64,000 bases of DNA from Limanda limanda (taxonomy: Eukaryota > Chordata > Actinopteri > Pleuronectiformes > Pleuronectidae), in assembly GCF_963576545.1 (NCBI RefSeq), contig NW_026870601.1, positions 248,001 through 312,000 of the forward strand, in the 5' to 3' direction. The position numbers were made by a program, and so were the translations under genes. The notes beneath the pieces were generated by a model, which searched no databases, had not been told where the DNA came from, and saw only the letters and a program-made list of their open reading frames with translations. Positions 22,804-37,716 of this stretch are shown one piece after another (position 1 is the stretch's first letter; the number at the start of each line of letters is the position of its first letter).

Positions 22804-25800
22804 AGTAGGCTCTACCCCCACTAAATGGGGTAGCGCGCATCGATCGGTACCATCCTTGAGCTTCTCCGACTTTCGGAAGGGTTAGGGTTAGGGTTAGGGA
22901 TGAAAGCACATAGGAGAAAGAGATATTCTTGAATAACTTTTTTTGTGAAGGTCGGAGAGACTTGGAAAGTGGTTGCATCTGGACTAATTTGGGTCCTGCG
23001 GATCGATTGGTACCATCCCCGAGCTTGTAAGACCTTCGGAAGAGGTCGACCGACGAAATTCCCCCAAATCTGAGGAGATATTCTTTGATAACTTTTTTTG
23101 TGAAGGTCGGAGAGACTTGCAAGTAGGCTCTACCCCCACTAAATGGGGTTGCGCGCATCGATCGGTACCATCCTTGAGCTTCTCCGACTTTCGGAAGGGT
23201 TAGGGTTAGGGTTAGGGATGAAAGCACATAGGAGAAAGAGATATTCTTGAATAACTTTTTTTGTGAAGGTCGGAGAGACTTGCAAGTAGGCTCTACCCCC
23301 ACTAAATGGGGTAGCGCGCATCGATCGGTACCATCCTTGAGCTTCTCCGACTTTCGGAAGGGTTAGGGTTAGGGTTAGGGATGAAAGCACATAGGAGAAA
23401 GAGATATTCTTGAATAACTTTTTTTGTGAAGGTCGGAGAGACTTGCAAGTAGGCTCTACCCCCACTAAATGGGGTAGCGCGCATCGATCGGTACCATCCT
23501 TGAGCTTCTCCGACTTTCGGAAGGGTTAGGGTTAGGGTTAGGGATGAAAGCACATAGGAGAAAGAGATATTCTTGAATAACTTTTTTTGTGAAGGTCGGA
23601 GAGACTTGCAAGTAGGCTCTACCCCCACTAAATGGGGTAGCGCGCATCGATCGGTACCATCCTTGAGCTTCTCCGACTTTCGGAAGGGTTAGGGTTAGGG
23701 TTAGGGATGAAAGCACATAGGAGAAAGAGATATTCTTGAATAACTTTTTTTGTGAAGGTCGGAGAGACTTGGAAAGTGGTTGCATCTGGACTAATTTGGG
23801 TCCTGCGGATCGATTGGTACCATCCCCGAGCTTGTACGACCTTCGGAAGAGGTCGACCGACGAAATTCCCCCAAATCTGAGGAGATATTCTTGAATAACT
23901 TTTTTTGTGAAGGTCGGAGAGACTTGCAAGTAGGCTCTACCCCCACTAAATGGGGTAGCGCACATCGATCGGTACCATCCTTGAGCTTCTCCGACTTTCG
24001 GAAGGGTTAGGGTTAGGGTTAGGGATGAAAGCACATAGGAGAAAGAGATATTCTTGAATAACTTTTTTTGTGAAGGTCGGAGAGACTTGCAAGTAGGCTC
24101 TACCCCCACTAAATGGGGTAGCGCGCATCGATCGGTACCATCCTTGAGCTTCTCCGACTTTCGGAAGGGTTAGGGTTAGGGTTAGGGATGAAAGCACATA
24201 GGAGAAAGAGATATTCTTGAATAACTTTTTTTGTGAAGGTCGGAGAGACTTGGAAAGTGGTTGCATCTGGACTAATTTGGGTCCTGCGGATCGATTGGTA
24301 CCATCCCCGAGCTTGTACGACCTTCGGAAGAGGTCGACCGACGAAATTCCCCCAAATCTGAGGAGATATTCTTGAATAACTTTTTTTGTGAAGGTCGGAG
24401 AGACTTGCAAGTAGGCTCTACCCCCACTAAATGGGGTTGCGCGCATCGATCGGTACCATCCTTGAGCTTCTCCGACTTTCGGAAGGGTTAGGGTTAGGGT
24501 TAGGGATGAAAGCACATAGGAGAAAGAGATATTCTTGAATAACTTTTTTTGTGAAGGTCGGAGAGACTTGCAAGTAGGCTCTACCCCCACTAAATGGGGT
24601 AGCGCGCATCGATCGGTACCATCCTTGAGCTTCTCCGACTTTCGGAAGGGTTAGGGTTAGGGTTAGGGATGAAAGCACATAGGAGAAAGAGATATTCTTG
24701 AATAACTTTTTTTGTGAAGGTCGGAGAGACTTGGAAAGTGGTTGCATCTGGACTAATTTGGGTCCTGCGGATCGATTGGTACCATCCCCGAGCTTGTACG
24801 ACCTTCGGAAGAGGTCGACCGACGAAATTCCCCCAAATCTGAGGAGATATTCTTGAATAACTTTTTTTGTGAAGGTCGGAGAGACTTGCAAGTAGGCTCT
24901 ACCCCCACTAAATGGGGTTGCGCGCATCGATCGGTACCATCCTTGAGCTTCTCCGACTTTCGGAAGGGTTAGGGTTAGGGTTAGGGATGAAAGCACATAG
25001 GAGAAAGAGATATTCTTGAATAACTTTTTTTGTGAAGGTCGGAGAGACCTGCAAGTAGGCTCTACCCCCACTAAATGGGGTAGCGCGCATCGATCGGTAC
25101 CATCCTTGAGCTTCTCCGACTTTCGGAAGGGTTAGGGTTAGGGTTAGGGATGAAAGCACATAGGAGAAAGAGATATTCTTGAATAACTTTTTTTGTGAAG
25201 GTCGGAGAGACTTGGAAAGTGGTTGCATCTGGACTAATTTGGGTCCTGCGGATCGATTGGTACCATCCCCGAGCTTGTACGACCTTCGGAAGAGGTCGAC
25301 CGACGAAATTCCCCCAAATCTGAGGAGATATTCTTGAATTACTTTTTTTGTGAAGGTCGGAGAGACTTGCAAGTAGGCTCTACCCCCACTAAATGGGGTA
25401 ATGCGCATCGATCAGTACCATCCTTGAGCTTCTCCGACTTTTGGAAGGGTTAGGGTTAGGGTTAGGGATGAAAGCACATAGGAGAAAGAGATATTCTTGA
25501 ATAACTTTTTTTGTGAAGGTCGGAGAGACTTGCAAGTAGGCTCTACCCCCACTAAATGGGGTAGCGCGCATCGATCGGTACTATCCTTGAGCTTCTCCGA
25601 CTTTCGGAAGGGTTAGGGTTAGGGTTAGGGATGAAAGCACATAGGAGAAAGAGATATTCTTGAATAACTTTTTTTGTGAAGGTCGGAGAGACTTGCAAGT
25701 AGGCTCTACCCCCACTAAATGGGGTAGCGCGCATCGATCGGTACCATCCTTGAGCTTCTCCGACTTTCGGAAGGGTTAGGGTTAGGGTTAGGGATGAAAG

Positions 25801-27778
25801 CACATAGGAGAAAGAGATATTCTTGAATAACTTTTTTTGTGAAGGTCGGAGAGACTTGCAAGTAGGCTCTACCCCCACTAAATGGGGTAGCGCGCATCGA
25901 TCGGTACCATCCTTGAGCTTCTCCGACTTTCGGAAGGGTTAGGGTTAGGGATGAAAGCACATAGGAGAAAGAGATATTCTTGAATAACTTTTTTTGTGAA
26001 GGTCGGAGAGACTTGGAAAGTGGTTGCATCTGGACTAATTTGGGTCCTGCGGATCGATTGGTACCATCCCCGAGCTTGTACGACCTTCGGAAGAGGTCGA
26101 CCGACGAAATTCCCCCAAATCTGAGGAGATATTCTTGAATAACTTTTTTTGTGAAGGTCGGAGAGACTTGCAAGTAGGCTCTACCCCCACTAAATGGGGT
26201 AGCGCACATCGATCGGTACCATCCTTGAGCTTCTCCGACTTTCGGAAGGGTTAGGGTTAGGGTTAGGGATGAAAGCACATAGGAGAAAGAGATATTCTTG
26301 AATAACTTTTTTTGTGAAGGTCGGAGAGACTTGCAAGTAGGCTCTACCCCCACTAAATGGGGTAGCGCGCATCGATCGGTACCATCCTTGAGCTTCTCCG
26401 ACTTTCGGAAGGGTTAGGGTTAGGGTTAGGGATGAAAGCACATAGGAGAAAGAGATATTCTTGAATAACTTTTTTTGTGAAGGTCGGAGAGACTTGGAAA
26501 GTGGTTGCATCTGGACTAATTTGGGTCCTGCGGATCGATTGGTACCATCCCCGAGCTTGTACGACCTTCGGAAGAGGTCGACCGACGAAATTCCCCCAAA
26601 TCTGAGGAGATATTCTTGAATAACTTTTTTTGTGAAGGTCGGAGAGACTTGCAAGTAGGCTCTACCCCCACTAAATGGGGTTGCACGCATCGATCGGTAC
26701 CATCCTTGAGCTTCTCCGACTTTCGGAAGGGTTAGGGTTAGGGTTAGGGATGAAAGCACATAGGAGAAAGAGATATTCTTGAATAACTTTTTTTGTGAAG
26801 GTCGGAGAGACTTGCAAGTAGGCTCTACCCCCACTAAATGGAGTAGCGCGCATCGATCGGTACCATCCTTGAGCTTCTCCGACTTTCGGAAGGGTTAGGG
26901 TTAGGGTTAGGGATGAAAGCACATAGGAGAAAGAGATATTCTTGAATAACTTTTTTTGTGAAGGTCGGAGAGACTTGGAAAGTGGTTGCATCTGGACTAA
27001 TTTGGGTCCTGCAGATCGATTGGTACCATCCCCGAGCTTGTACGACCTTCGGAAGAGGTCGACCGACGAAATTCCCCCAAATCTGAGGAGATATTCTTGA
27101 ATAACTTTTTTTGTGAAGGTCGGAGAGACTTGCAAGTAGGCTTTACCCCCACTAAATGGGGTTGCGCGCATCGATCGGTACCATCCTTGAGCTTCTCCGA
27201 CTTTCGGAAGGGTTAGGGTTAGGGTTAGGGATGAAAGCACATAGGAGAAAGAGATATTCTTGAATAACTTTTTTTGTGAAGGTCGGAGAGACTTGCAAGT
27301 AGGCTCTACCCCCACTAAATGGGGTAGCGCACATCGATCGGTACCATCCTTGAGCTTCTCCGACTTTCGGAAGGGTTAGGGTTAGGGTTAGGGATGAAAG
27401 CACATAGGAGAAAGAGATATTCTTGAATAACTTTTTTTGTGAAGGTCGGAGAGACTTGGAAAGTGGTTGCATCTGGACTAATTTGGGTCCTGCGGATCGA
27501 TTGGTACCATCCCCGAGCTTGTACGACCTTCGGAAGAGGTCGACCGACGAAATTCCCCCAAATCTGAGGAGATATTCTTGAATTACTTTTTTTGTGAAGG
27601 TCGGAGAGACTTGCAAGTAGGCTCTACCCCCACTAAATGGGGTTGCGCGCATCGATCGGTACCATCCTTGAGCTTCTCCGACTTTCGGAAGGGTTAGGGT
27701 TAGGGTTAGGGATGAAAGCACATAGGAGAAAGAGATATTCTTGAATAACTTTTTTTGTGAAGGTCGGAGAGACTTGGA
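22804..27778 (+). repeat. Irregular A/B stretch, mostly A-A-B trimers (481 bp)
   Basis: B copies at 23774, 24255, 24736 and 25217 are spaced exactly 481 bp, as are 26018, 26499, 26980 and 27461. Longer A runs lie at 23122 (four) and 25372 (four). B 22967 has two private changes, CTTGTAAGACC and TTCTTTGATAAC. A copy 25372 carries GGGGTAATGCGC. There is nothing besides satellite monomers here. Confidence 0.9.
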
Positions 27779-30700
27779 AAGTGGTTGCATCTGGACTAAT
27801 TTGGGTCCTGCAGATCGATTGGTACCATCCCCGAGCTTGTACGACCTTCGGAAGAGGTCGACCGACGAAATTCCCCCAAATCTGAGGAGATATTCTTGAA
27901 TAACTTTTTTTGTGAAGGTCGGAGAGACTTGCAAGTAGGCTCTACCCCCACTAAATGGGGTTGCGCGCATCGATCGGTACCATCCTTGAGCTTCTCCGAC
28001 TTTCGGAAGGGTTAGGGTTAGGGTTAGGGATGAAAGCACATAGGAGAAAGAGATATTCTTGAATAACTTTTTTTGTGAAGGTCGGAGAGACTTGCAAGTA
28101 GGCTCTACCCCCACTAAATGGGGTAGCGCACATCGATCGGTACCATCCTTGAGCTTCTCCGACTTTCGGAAGGGTTAGGGTTAGGGTTAGGGATGAAAGC
28201 ACATAGGAGAAAGAGATATTCTTGAATAACTTTTTTTGTGAAGGTCGGAGAGACTTGGAAAGTGGTTGCATCTGGACTAATTTGGGTCCTGCGGATCGAT
28301 TGGTACCATCCCCGAGCTTGTACGACCTTCGGAAGAGGTCGACCGACGAAATTCCCCCAAATCTGAGGAGATATTCTTGAATTACTTTTTTTGTGAAGGT
28401 CGGAGAGACTTGCAAGTAGGCTCTACCCCCACTAAATGGGGTTGCGCGCATCGATCGGTACCATCCTTGAGCTTCTCCGACTTTCGGAAGGGTTAGGGTT
28501 AGGGTTAGGGATGAAAGCACATAGGAGAAAGAGATATTCTTGAATAACTTTTTTTGTGAAGGTCGGAGAGACTTGCAAGTAGGCTCTACCCCCACTAAAT
28601 GGGGTAGCGCGCATCGATCGGTACCATCCTTGAGCTTCTCCGACTTTCGGAAGGGTTAGGGTTAGGGTTAGGGATGAAAGCACATAGGAGAAAGAGATAT
28701 TCTTGAATAACTTTTTTTGTGAAGGTCGGAGAGACTTGGAAAGTGGTTGCATCTGGACTAATTTGGGTCCTGCAGATCGATTGGTACCATCCCCGAGCTT
28801 GTACGACCTTCGGAAGAGGTCGACCGACGAAATTCCCCCAAATCTGAGGAGATATTCTTGAATAACTTTTTTTGTGAAGGTCGGAGAGACTTGCAAGTAG
28901 GCTCTACCCCCACTAAATGGGGTTGCGCGCATCGATCGGTACCATCCTTGAGCTTCTCCGACTTTCGGAAGGGTTAGGGTTAGGGTTAGGGATGAAAGCA
29001 CATAGGAGAAAGAGATATTCTTGAATAACTTTTTTTGTGAAGGTCGGAGAGACTTGCAAGTAGGCTCTACCCCCACTAAATGGGGTAACGCGCATCGATC
29101 GGTACCATCCTTGAGCTTCTCCGACTTTTGGAAGGGTTAGGGTTAGGGTTAGGGATGAAAGCACATAGGAGAAAGAGATATTCTTGAATAACTTTTTTTG
29201 TGAAGGTCGGAGAGACTTGGAAAGTGGTTGCATCTGGACTAATTTGGGTCCTGCGGATCGATTGGTACCATCCCCGAGCTTGTACGACCTTCGGAAGAGG
29301 TCGACCGACGAAATTCCCCCAAATCTGAGGAGATATTCTTGAATTACTTTTTTTGTGAAGGTCGGAGAGACTTGCAAGTAGGCTCTACCCCCACTAAATG
29401 GGGTTGCGCGCATCGATCGGTACCATCCTTGAGCTTCTCCGACTTTCGGAAGGGTTAGGGTTAGGGTTAGGGATGAAAGCACATAGGAGAAAGAGATATT
29501 CTTGAATAACTTTTTTTGTGAAGGTCGGAGAGACTTGAAAAGTGGTTGCATCTGGACTAATTTGGGTCCTGCAGATCGATTGGTACCATCCCCGAGCTTG
29601 TACGACCTTCGGAAGAGGTCGACCGACGAAATTCCCCCAAATCTGAGGAGATATTCTTGAATAACTTTTTTTGTGAAGGTCGGAGAGACTTGCAAGTAGG
29701 CTCTACCCCCACTAAATGGGGTTGCGCGCATCGATCGGTACCATCCTTGAGCTTCTCCGACTTTCGGAAGGGTTAGGGTTAGGGTTAGGGATGAAAGCAC
29801 ATAGGAGAAAGAGATATTCTTGAATAACTTTTTTTGTGAAGGTCGGAGAGACTTGCAAGTAGGCTCTACCCCCACTAAATGGGGTAGCGCACATCGATCG
29901 GTACCATCCTTGAGCTTCTCCGACTTTCGGAAGGGTTAGGGTTAGGGTTAGGGATGAAAGCACATAGGAGAAAGAGATATTCTTGAATAACTTTTTTTGT
30001 GAAGGTCGGAGAGACTTGGAAAGTGGTTGCATCTGGACTAATTTGGGTCCTGCGGATCGATTGGTACCATCCCCGAGCTTGTACGACCTTCGGAAGAGGT
30101 CGACCGACGAAATTCCCCCAAATCTGAGGAGATATTCTTGAATTACTTTTTTTGTGAAGGTCGGAGAGACTTGCAAGTAGGCTCTACCCCCACTAAATGG
30201 GGTTGCGCGCATCGATCGGTACCATCCTTGAGCTTCTCCGACTTTCGGAAGGGTTAGGGTTAGGGTTAGGGATGAAAGCACATAGGAGAAAGAGATATTC
30301 TTGAATAACTTTTTTTGTGAAGGTCGGAGAGACTTGGAAAGTGGTTGCATCTGGACTAATTTGGGTCCTGCGGATCGATTGGTACCATCCCCGAGCTTGT
30401 ACGACCTTCGGAAGAGGTCGACCGACGAAATTCCCCCAAATCTGAGGAGATATTCTTGAATTACTTTTTTTGTGAAGGTCGGAGAGACTTGCAAGTAGGC
30501 TCTACCCCCACTAAATGGGGTTGCGCGCATCGATCGGTACCATCCTTGAGCTTCTCCGACTTTCGGAAGGGTTAGGGTTAGGGTTAGGGATGAAAGCACA
30601 TAGGAGAAAGAGATATTCTTGAATAACTTTTTTTGTGAAGGTCGGAGAGACTTGGAAAGTGGTTGCATCTGGACTAATTTGGGTCCTGCAGATCGATTGG

Positions 30701-32750
30701 TACCATCCCCGAGCTTGTACGACCTTCGGAAGAGGTCGACCGACGAAATTCCCCCAAATCTGAGGAGATATTCTTGAATAACTTTTTTTGTGAAGGTCGG
30801 AGAGACTTGCAAGTAGGCTCTACCCCCACTAAATGGGGTTGCGCGCATCGATCGGTACCATCCTTGAGCTTCTCCGACTTTCGGAAGGGTTAGGGTTAGG
30901 GTTAGGGATGAAAGCACATAGGAGAAAGAGATATTCTTGAATAACTTTTTTTGTGAAGGTCGGAGAGACTTGCAAGTAGGCTCTACCCCCACTAAATGGG
31001 GTAGCGCACATCGATCGGTACCATCCTTGAGCTTCTCCGACTTTCGGAAGGGTTAGGGTTAGGGTTAGGGATGAAAGCACATAGGAGAAAGAGATATTCT
31101 TGAATAACTTTTTTTGTGAAGGTCGGAGAGACTTGGAAAGTGGTTGCATCTGGACTAATTTGGGTCCTGCGGATCGATTGGTACCATCCCCGAGCTTGTA
31201 CGACCTTCGGAAGAGGTCGACCGACGAAATTCCCCCAAATCTGAGGAGATATTCTTGAATTACTTTTTTTGTGAAGGTCGGAGAGACTTGCAAGTAGGCT
31301 CTACCCCCACTAAATGGGGTTGCGCGCATCGATCGGTACCATCCTTGAGCTTCTCCGACTTTCGGAAGGGTTAGGGTTAGGGTTAGGGATGAAAGCACAT
31401 AGGAGAAAGAGATATTCTTGAATAACTTTTTTTGTGAAGGTCGGAGAGACTTGCAAGTAGGCTCTACCCCCACTAAATGGGGTAGCGCGCATCGATCGGT
31501 ACCATCCTTGAGCTTCTCCGACTTTCGGAAGGGTTAGGGTTAGGGTTAGGGATGAAAGCACATAGGAGAAAGAGATATTCTTGAATAACTTTTTTTGTGA
31601 AGGTCGGAGAGACTTGCAAGTAGGCTCTACCCCCACTAAATGGGGTAGCGCGCATCGATCGGCACCATCTTTGAGCTTCTCCGACTTTCGGAAGGGTTAG
31701 GGTTAGGGTTAGGGATGAAAGCACATAGGAGAAAGAGATATTCTTGAATAACTTTTTTTGTGAAGGTCGGAGAGACTTGCAAGTAGGCTCTACCCCCACT
31801 AAATGGGGTAGCGCGCATCGATCGGTACCATCCTTGAGCTTCTCCGACTTTCGGAAGGGTTAGGGTTAGGGTTAGGGATGAAAGCACATAGGAGAAAGAG
31901 ATATTCTTGAATAACTTTTTTTGTGAAGGTCGGAGAGACTTGCAAGTAGGCTCTACCCCCACTAAATGGGGTAGCGCGCATCGATCGGTACCATCCTTGA
32001 GCTTCTCCGACTTTCGGAAGGGTTAGGGTTAGGGTTAGGGATGAAAGCACATAGGAGAAAGAGATATTCTTGAATAACTTTTTTTGTGAAGGTCGGAGAG
32101 ACTTGGAAAGTGGTTGCATCTGGACTAATTTGGGTCCTGCGGATCGATTGGTACCATCCCCGAGCTTGTACGACCTTCGGAAGAGGTCGACCGACGAAAT
32201 TCCCCCAAATCTGAGGAGATATTCTTGAATAACTTTTTTTGTGAAGGTCGGAGAGACTTGCAAGTAGGCTCTACCCCCACTAAATGGGGTAGCGCGCATC
32301 GATCGGTACCATCCTTGAGCTTCTCCGACTTTCGGAAGGGTTAGGGTTAGGTTAGGGATGAAAGCACATAGGAGAAAGAGATATTCTTGAATAACTTTTT
32401 TTGTGAAGGTCGGAGAGACTTGCAAGTAGGCTCTACCCCCACTAAATGGGGTAGCGCGCATCGATCGGTACCATCCTTGAGCTTCTCCGACTTTCGGAAG
32501 GGTTAGGGTTAGGGTTAGGGATGAAAGCACATAGGAGAAAGAGATATTCTTGAATAACTTTTTTTGTGAAGGTCGGAGAGACTTGCAAGTAGGCTCTACC
32601 CCCACTAAATGGGGTAGCGCGCATCGATCGGTACCATCCTTGAGCTTTTCCGACTTTCGGAAGGGTTAGGGTTAGGGTTAGGGATGAAAGCACATAGGAG
32701 AAAGAGATATTCTTGAATAACTTTTTTTGTGAAGGTCGGAGAGACTTGGA
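27779..32750 (+). repeat. Higher-order repeat, copy 1 (4,972 bp)
   Basis: The 31-monomer order (21 A, 10 B) matches the next two copies: the A-run lengths are 2,2,2,1,2,1,1,2,5,3. Markers shared across copies are GGGGTAACGC plus ACTTTTGG in A 29059, CATCTTT in A 31619, a one-base loss in the telomeric block of A 32263, and CTTTTCCG in A 32588. It is 6 bp longer than the later copies because A 31293 keeps all three hexamers. Private changes include GATCGGCACC in 31619 and a GAAAAG variant near 29537. Confidence 0.9.
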
Positions 32751-35700
32751 AAGTGGTTGCATCTGGACTAATTTGGGTCCTGCGGATCGATTGGTACCAT
32801 CCCCGAGCTTGTACGACCTTCGGAAGAGGTCGACCGACGAAATTCCCCCAAATCTGAGGAGATATTCTTGAATAACTTTTTTTGTGAAGGTCGGAGAGAC
32901 TTGCAAGTAGGCTCTACCCCCACTAAATGGGGTTGCGCGCATCGATCGGTACCATCCTTGAGCTTCTCCGACTTTCGGAAGGGTTAGGGTTAGGGTTAGG
33001 GATGAAAGCACATAGGAGAAAGAGATATTCTTGAATAACTTTTTTTGTGAAGGTCGGAGAGACTTGCAAGTAGGCTCTACCCCCACTAAATGGGGTAGCG
33101 CGCATCGATCGGTACCATCCTTGAGCTTCTCCGACTTTCGGAAGAGTTAGGGTTAGGGTTAGGGATGAAAGCACATAGGAGAAAGAGATATTCTTGAATA
33201 ACTTTTTTTGTGAAGGTCGGAGAGACTTGGAAAGTGGTTGCATCTGGACTAATTTGGGTCCTGCGGATCGATTGGTACCATCCCCGAGCTTGTACGACCT
33301 TCGGAAGAGGTCGACCGACGAAATTCCCCCAAATCTGAGGAGATATTCTTGAATTACTTTTTTTGTGAAGGTCGGAGAGACTTGCAAGTAGGCTCTACCC
33401 CCACTAAATGGGGTTGCGCGCATCGATCGGTACCATCCTTGAGCTTCTCCGACTTTCGGAAGGGTTAGGGTTAGGGTTAGGGATGAAAGCACATAGGAGA
33501 AAGAGATATTCTTGAATAACTTTTTTTGTGAAGGTCGGAGAGACTTGCAAGTAGGCTCTACCCCCACTAAATGGGGTAGCGCGCATCGATCGGTACCATC
33601 CTTGAGCTTCTCCGACTTTCGGAAGGGTTAGGGTTAGGGTTAGGGATGAAAGCACATAGGAGAAAGAGATATTCTTGAATAACTTTTTTTGTGAAGGTCG
33701 GAGAGACTTGGAAAGTGGTTGCATCTGGACTAATTTGGGTCCTGCAGATCGATTGGTACCATCCCCGAGCTTGTACGACCTTCGGAAGAGGTCGACCGAC
33801 GAAATTCCCCCAAATCTGAGGAGATATTCTTGAATAACTTTTTTTGTGAAGGTCGGAGAGACTTGCAAGTAGGCTCTACCCCCACTAAATGGGGTTGCGC
33901 GCATCGATCGGTACCATCCTTGAGCTTCTCCGACTTTCGGAAGGGTTAGGGTTAGGGTTAGGGATGAAAGCACATAGGAGAAAGAGATATTCTTGAATAA
34001 CTTTTTTTGTGAAGGTCGGAGAGACTTGCAAGTAGGCTCTACCCCCACTAAATGGGGTAACGCGCATCGATCGGTACCATCCTTGAGCTTCTCCGACTTT
34101 TGGAAGGGTTAGGGTTAGGGTTAGGGATGAAAGCACATAGGAGAAAGAGATATTCTTGAATAACTTTTTTTGTGAAGGTCGGAGAGACTTGGAAAGTGGT
34201 TGCATCTGGACTAATTTGGGTCCTGCGGATCGATTGGTACCATCCCCGAGCTTGTACGACCTTCGGAAGAGGTCGACCGACGAAATTCCCCCAAATCTGA
34301 GGAGATATTCTTGAATTACTTTTTTTGTGAAGGTCGGAGAGACTTGCAAGTAGGCTCTACCCCCACTAAATGGGGTTGCGCGCATCGATCGGTACCATCC
34401 TTGAGCTTCTCCGACTTTCGGAAGGGTTAGGGTTAGGGTTAGGGATGAAAGCACATAGGAGAAAGAGATATTCTTGAATAACTTTTTTTGTGAAGGTCGG
34501 AGAGACTTGGAAAGTGGTTGCATCTGGACTAATTTGGGTCCTGCAGATCGATTGGTACCATCCCCGAGCTTGTACGACCTTCGGAAGAGGTCGACCGACG
34601 AAATTCCCCCAAATCTGAGGAGATATTCTTGAATAACTTTTTTTGTGAAGGTCGGAGAGACTTGCAAGTAGGCTCTACCCCCACTAAATGGGGTTGCGCG
34701 CATCGATCGGTACCATCCTTGAGCTTCTCCGACTTTCGGAAGGGTTAGGGTTAGGGTTAGGGATGAAAGCACATAGGAGAAAGAGATATTCTTGAATAAC
34801 TTTTTTTGTGAAGGTCGGAGAGACTTGCAAGTAGGCTCTACCCCCACTAAATGGGGTAGCGCACATCGATCGGTACCATCCTTGAGCTTCTCCGACTTTC
34901 GGAAGGGTTAGGGTTAGGGTTAGGGATGAAAGCACATAGGAGAAAGAGATATTCTTGAATAACTTTTTTTGTGAAGGTCGGAGAGACTTGGAAAGTGGTT
35001 GCATCTGGACTAATTTGGGTCCTGCGGATCGATTGGTACCATCCCCGAGCTTGTACGACCTTCGGAAGAGGTCGACCGACGAAATTCCCCCAAATCTGAG
35101 GAGATATTCTTGAATTACTTTTTTTGTGAAGGTCGGAGAGACTTGCAAGTAGGCTCTACCCCCACTAAATGGGGTTGCGCGCATCGATCGGTACCATCCT
35201 TGAGCTTCTCCGACTTTCGGAAGGGTTAGGGTTAGGGTTAGGGATGAAAGCACATAGGAGAAAGAGATATTCTTGAATAACTTTTTTTGTGAAGGTCGGA
35301 GAGACTTGGAAAGTGGTTGCATCTGGACTAATTTGGGTCCTGCGGATCGATTGGTACCATCCCCGAGCTTGTACGACCTTCGGAAGAGGTCGACCGACGA
35401 AATTCCCCCAAATCTGAGGAGATATTCTTGAATTACTTTTTTTGTGAAGGTCGGAGAGACTTGCAAGTAGGCTCTACCCCCACTAAATGGGGTTGCGCGC
35501 ATCGATCGGTACCATCCTTGAGCTTCTCCGACTTTCGGAAGGGTTAGGGTTAGGGTTAGGGATGAAAGCACATAGGAGAAAGAGATATTCTTGAATAACT
35601 TTTTTTGTGAAGGTCGGAGAGACTTGGAAAGTGGTTGCATCTGGACTAATTTGGGTCCTGCAGATCGATTGGTACCATCCCCGAGCTTGTACGACCTTCG

Positions 35701-37716
35701 GAAGAGGTCGACCGACGAAATTCCCCCAAATCTGAGGAGATATTCTTGAATAACTTTTTTTGTGAAGGTCGGAGAGACTTGCAAGTAGGCTCTACCCCCA
35801 CTAAATGGGGTTGCGCGCATCGATCGGTACCATCCTTGAGCTTCTCCGACTTTCGGAAGGGTTAGGGTTAGGGTTAGGGATGAAAGCACATAGGAGAAAG
35901 AGATATTCTTGAATAACTTTTTTTGTGAAGGTCGGAGAGACTTGCAAGTAGGCTCTACCCCCACTAAATGGGGTAGCGCACATCGATCGGTACCATCCTT
36001 GAGCTTCTCCGACTTTCGGAAGGGTTAGGGTTAGGGTTAGGGATGAAAGCACATAGGAGAAAGAGATATTCTTGAATAACTTTTTTTGTGAAGGTCGGAG
36101 AGACTTGGAAAGTGGTTGCATCTGGACTAATTTGGGTCCTGCGGATCGATTGGTACCATCCCCGAGCTTGTACGACCTTCGGAAGAGGTCGACCGACGAA
36201 ATTCCCCCAAATCTGAGGAGATATTCTTGAATTACTTTTTTTGTGAAGGTCGGAGAGACTTGCAAGTAGGCTCTACCCCCACTAAATGGGGTTGCGCGCA
36301 TCGATCGGTACCATCCTTGAGCTTCTCCGACTTTCGGAAGGGTTAGGGTTAGGGATGAAAGCACATAGGAGAAAGAGATATTCTTGAATAACTTTTTTTG
36401 TGAAGGTCGGAGAGACTTGCAAGTAGGCTCTACCCCCACTAAATGGGGTAGCGCGCATCGATCGGTACCATCCTTGAGCTTCTCCGACTTTCGGAAGGGT
36501 TAGGGTTAGGGTTAGGGATGAAAGCACATAGGAGAAAGAGATATTCTTGAATAACTTTTTTTGTGAAGGTCGGAGAGACTTGCAAGTAGGCTCTACCCCC
36601 ACTAAATGGGGTAGCGCGCATCGATCGGTACCATCTTTGAGCTTCTCCGACTTTCGGAAGGGTTAGGGTTAGGGTTAGGGATGAAAGCACATAGGAGAAA
36701 GAGATATTCTTGAATAACTTTTTTTGTGAAGGTCGGAGAGACTTGCAAGTAGGCTCTACCCCCACTAAATGGGGTAGCGCGCATCGATCGGTACCATCCT
36801 TGAGCTTCTCCGACTTTCGGAAGGGTTAGGGTTAGGGTTAGGGATGAAAGCACATAGGAGAAAGAGATATTCTTGAATAACTTTTTTTGTGAAGGTCGGA
36901 GAGACTTGCAAGTAGGCTCTACCCCCACTAAATGGGGTAGCGCGCATCGATCGGTACCATCCTTGAGCTTCTCCGACTTTCGGAAGGGTTAGGGTTAGGG
37001 TTAGGGATGAAAGCACATAGGAGAAAGAGATATTCTTGAATAACTTTTTTTGTGAAGGTCGGAGAGACTTGGAAAGTGGTTGCATCTGGACTAATTTGGG
37101 TCCTGCGGATCGATTGGTACCATCCCCGAGCTTGTACGACCTTCGGAAGAGGTCGACCGACGAAATTCCCCCAAATCTGAGGAGATATTCTTGAATAACT
37201 TTTTTTGTGAAGGTCGGAGAGACTTGCAAGTAGGCTCTACCCCCACTAAATGGGGTAGCGCGCATCGATCGGTACCATCCTTGAGCTTCTCCGACTTTCG
37301 GAAGGGTTAGGGTTAGGTTAGGGATGAAAGCACATAGGAGAAAGAGATATTCTTGAATAACTTTTTTTGTGAAGGTCGGAGAGACTTGCAAGTAGGCTCT
37401 ACCCCCACTAAATGGGGTAGCGCGCATCGATCGGTACCATCCTTGAGCTTCTCCGACTTTCGGAAGGGTTAGGGTTAGGGTTAGGGATGAAAGCACATAG
37501 GAGAAAGAGATATTCTTGAATAACTTTTTTTGTGAAGGTCGGAGAGACTTGCAAGTAGGCTCTACCCCCACTAAATGGGGTAGCGCGCATCGATCGGTAC
37601 CATCCTTGAGCTTTTCCGACTTTCGGAAGGGTTAGGGTTAGGGTTAGGGATGAAAGCACATAGGAGAAAGAGATATTCTTGAATAACTTTTTTTGTGAAG
37701 GTCGGAGAGACTTGGA
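32751..37716 (+). repeat. Higher-order repeat, copy 2 (4,966 bp)
   Basis: The monomer order and markers match copy 3: GAGTTAGGG in A 33069, GGGGTAACGC in A 34031, the hexamer-deleted A 36265, CATCTTT in A 36585, the GG-shortened telomeric tract in A 37229, and CTTTTCCG in A 37554. Scanning by eye I found almost no differences from copy 3. Confidence 0.92.
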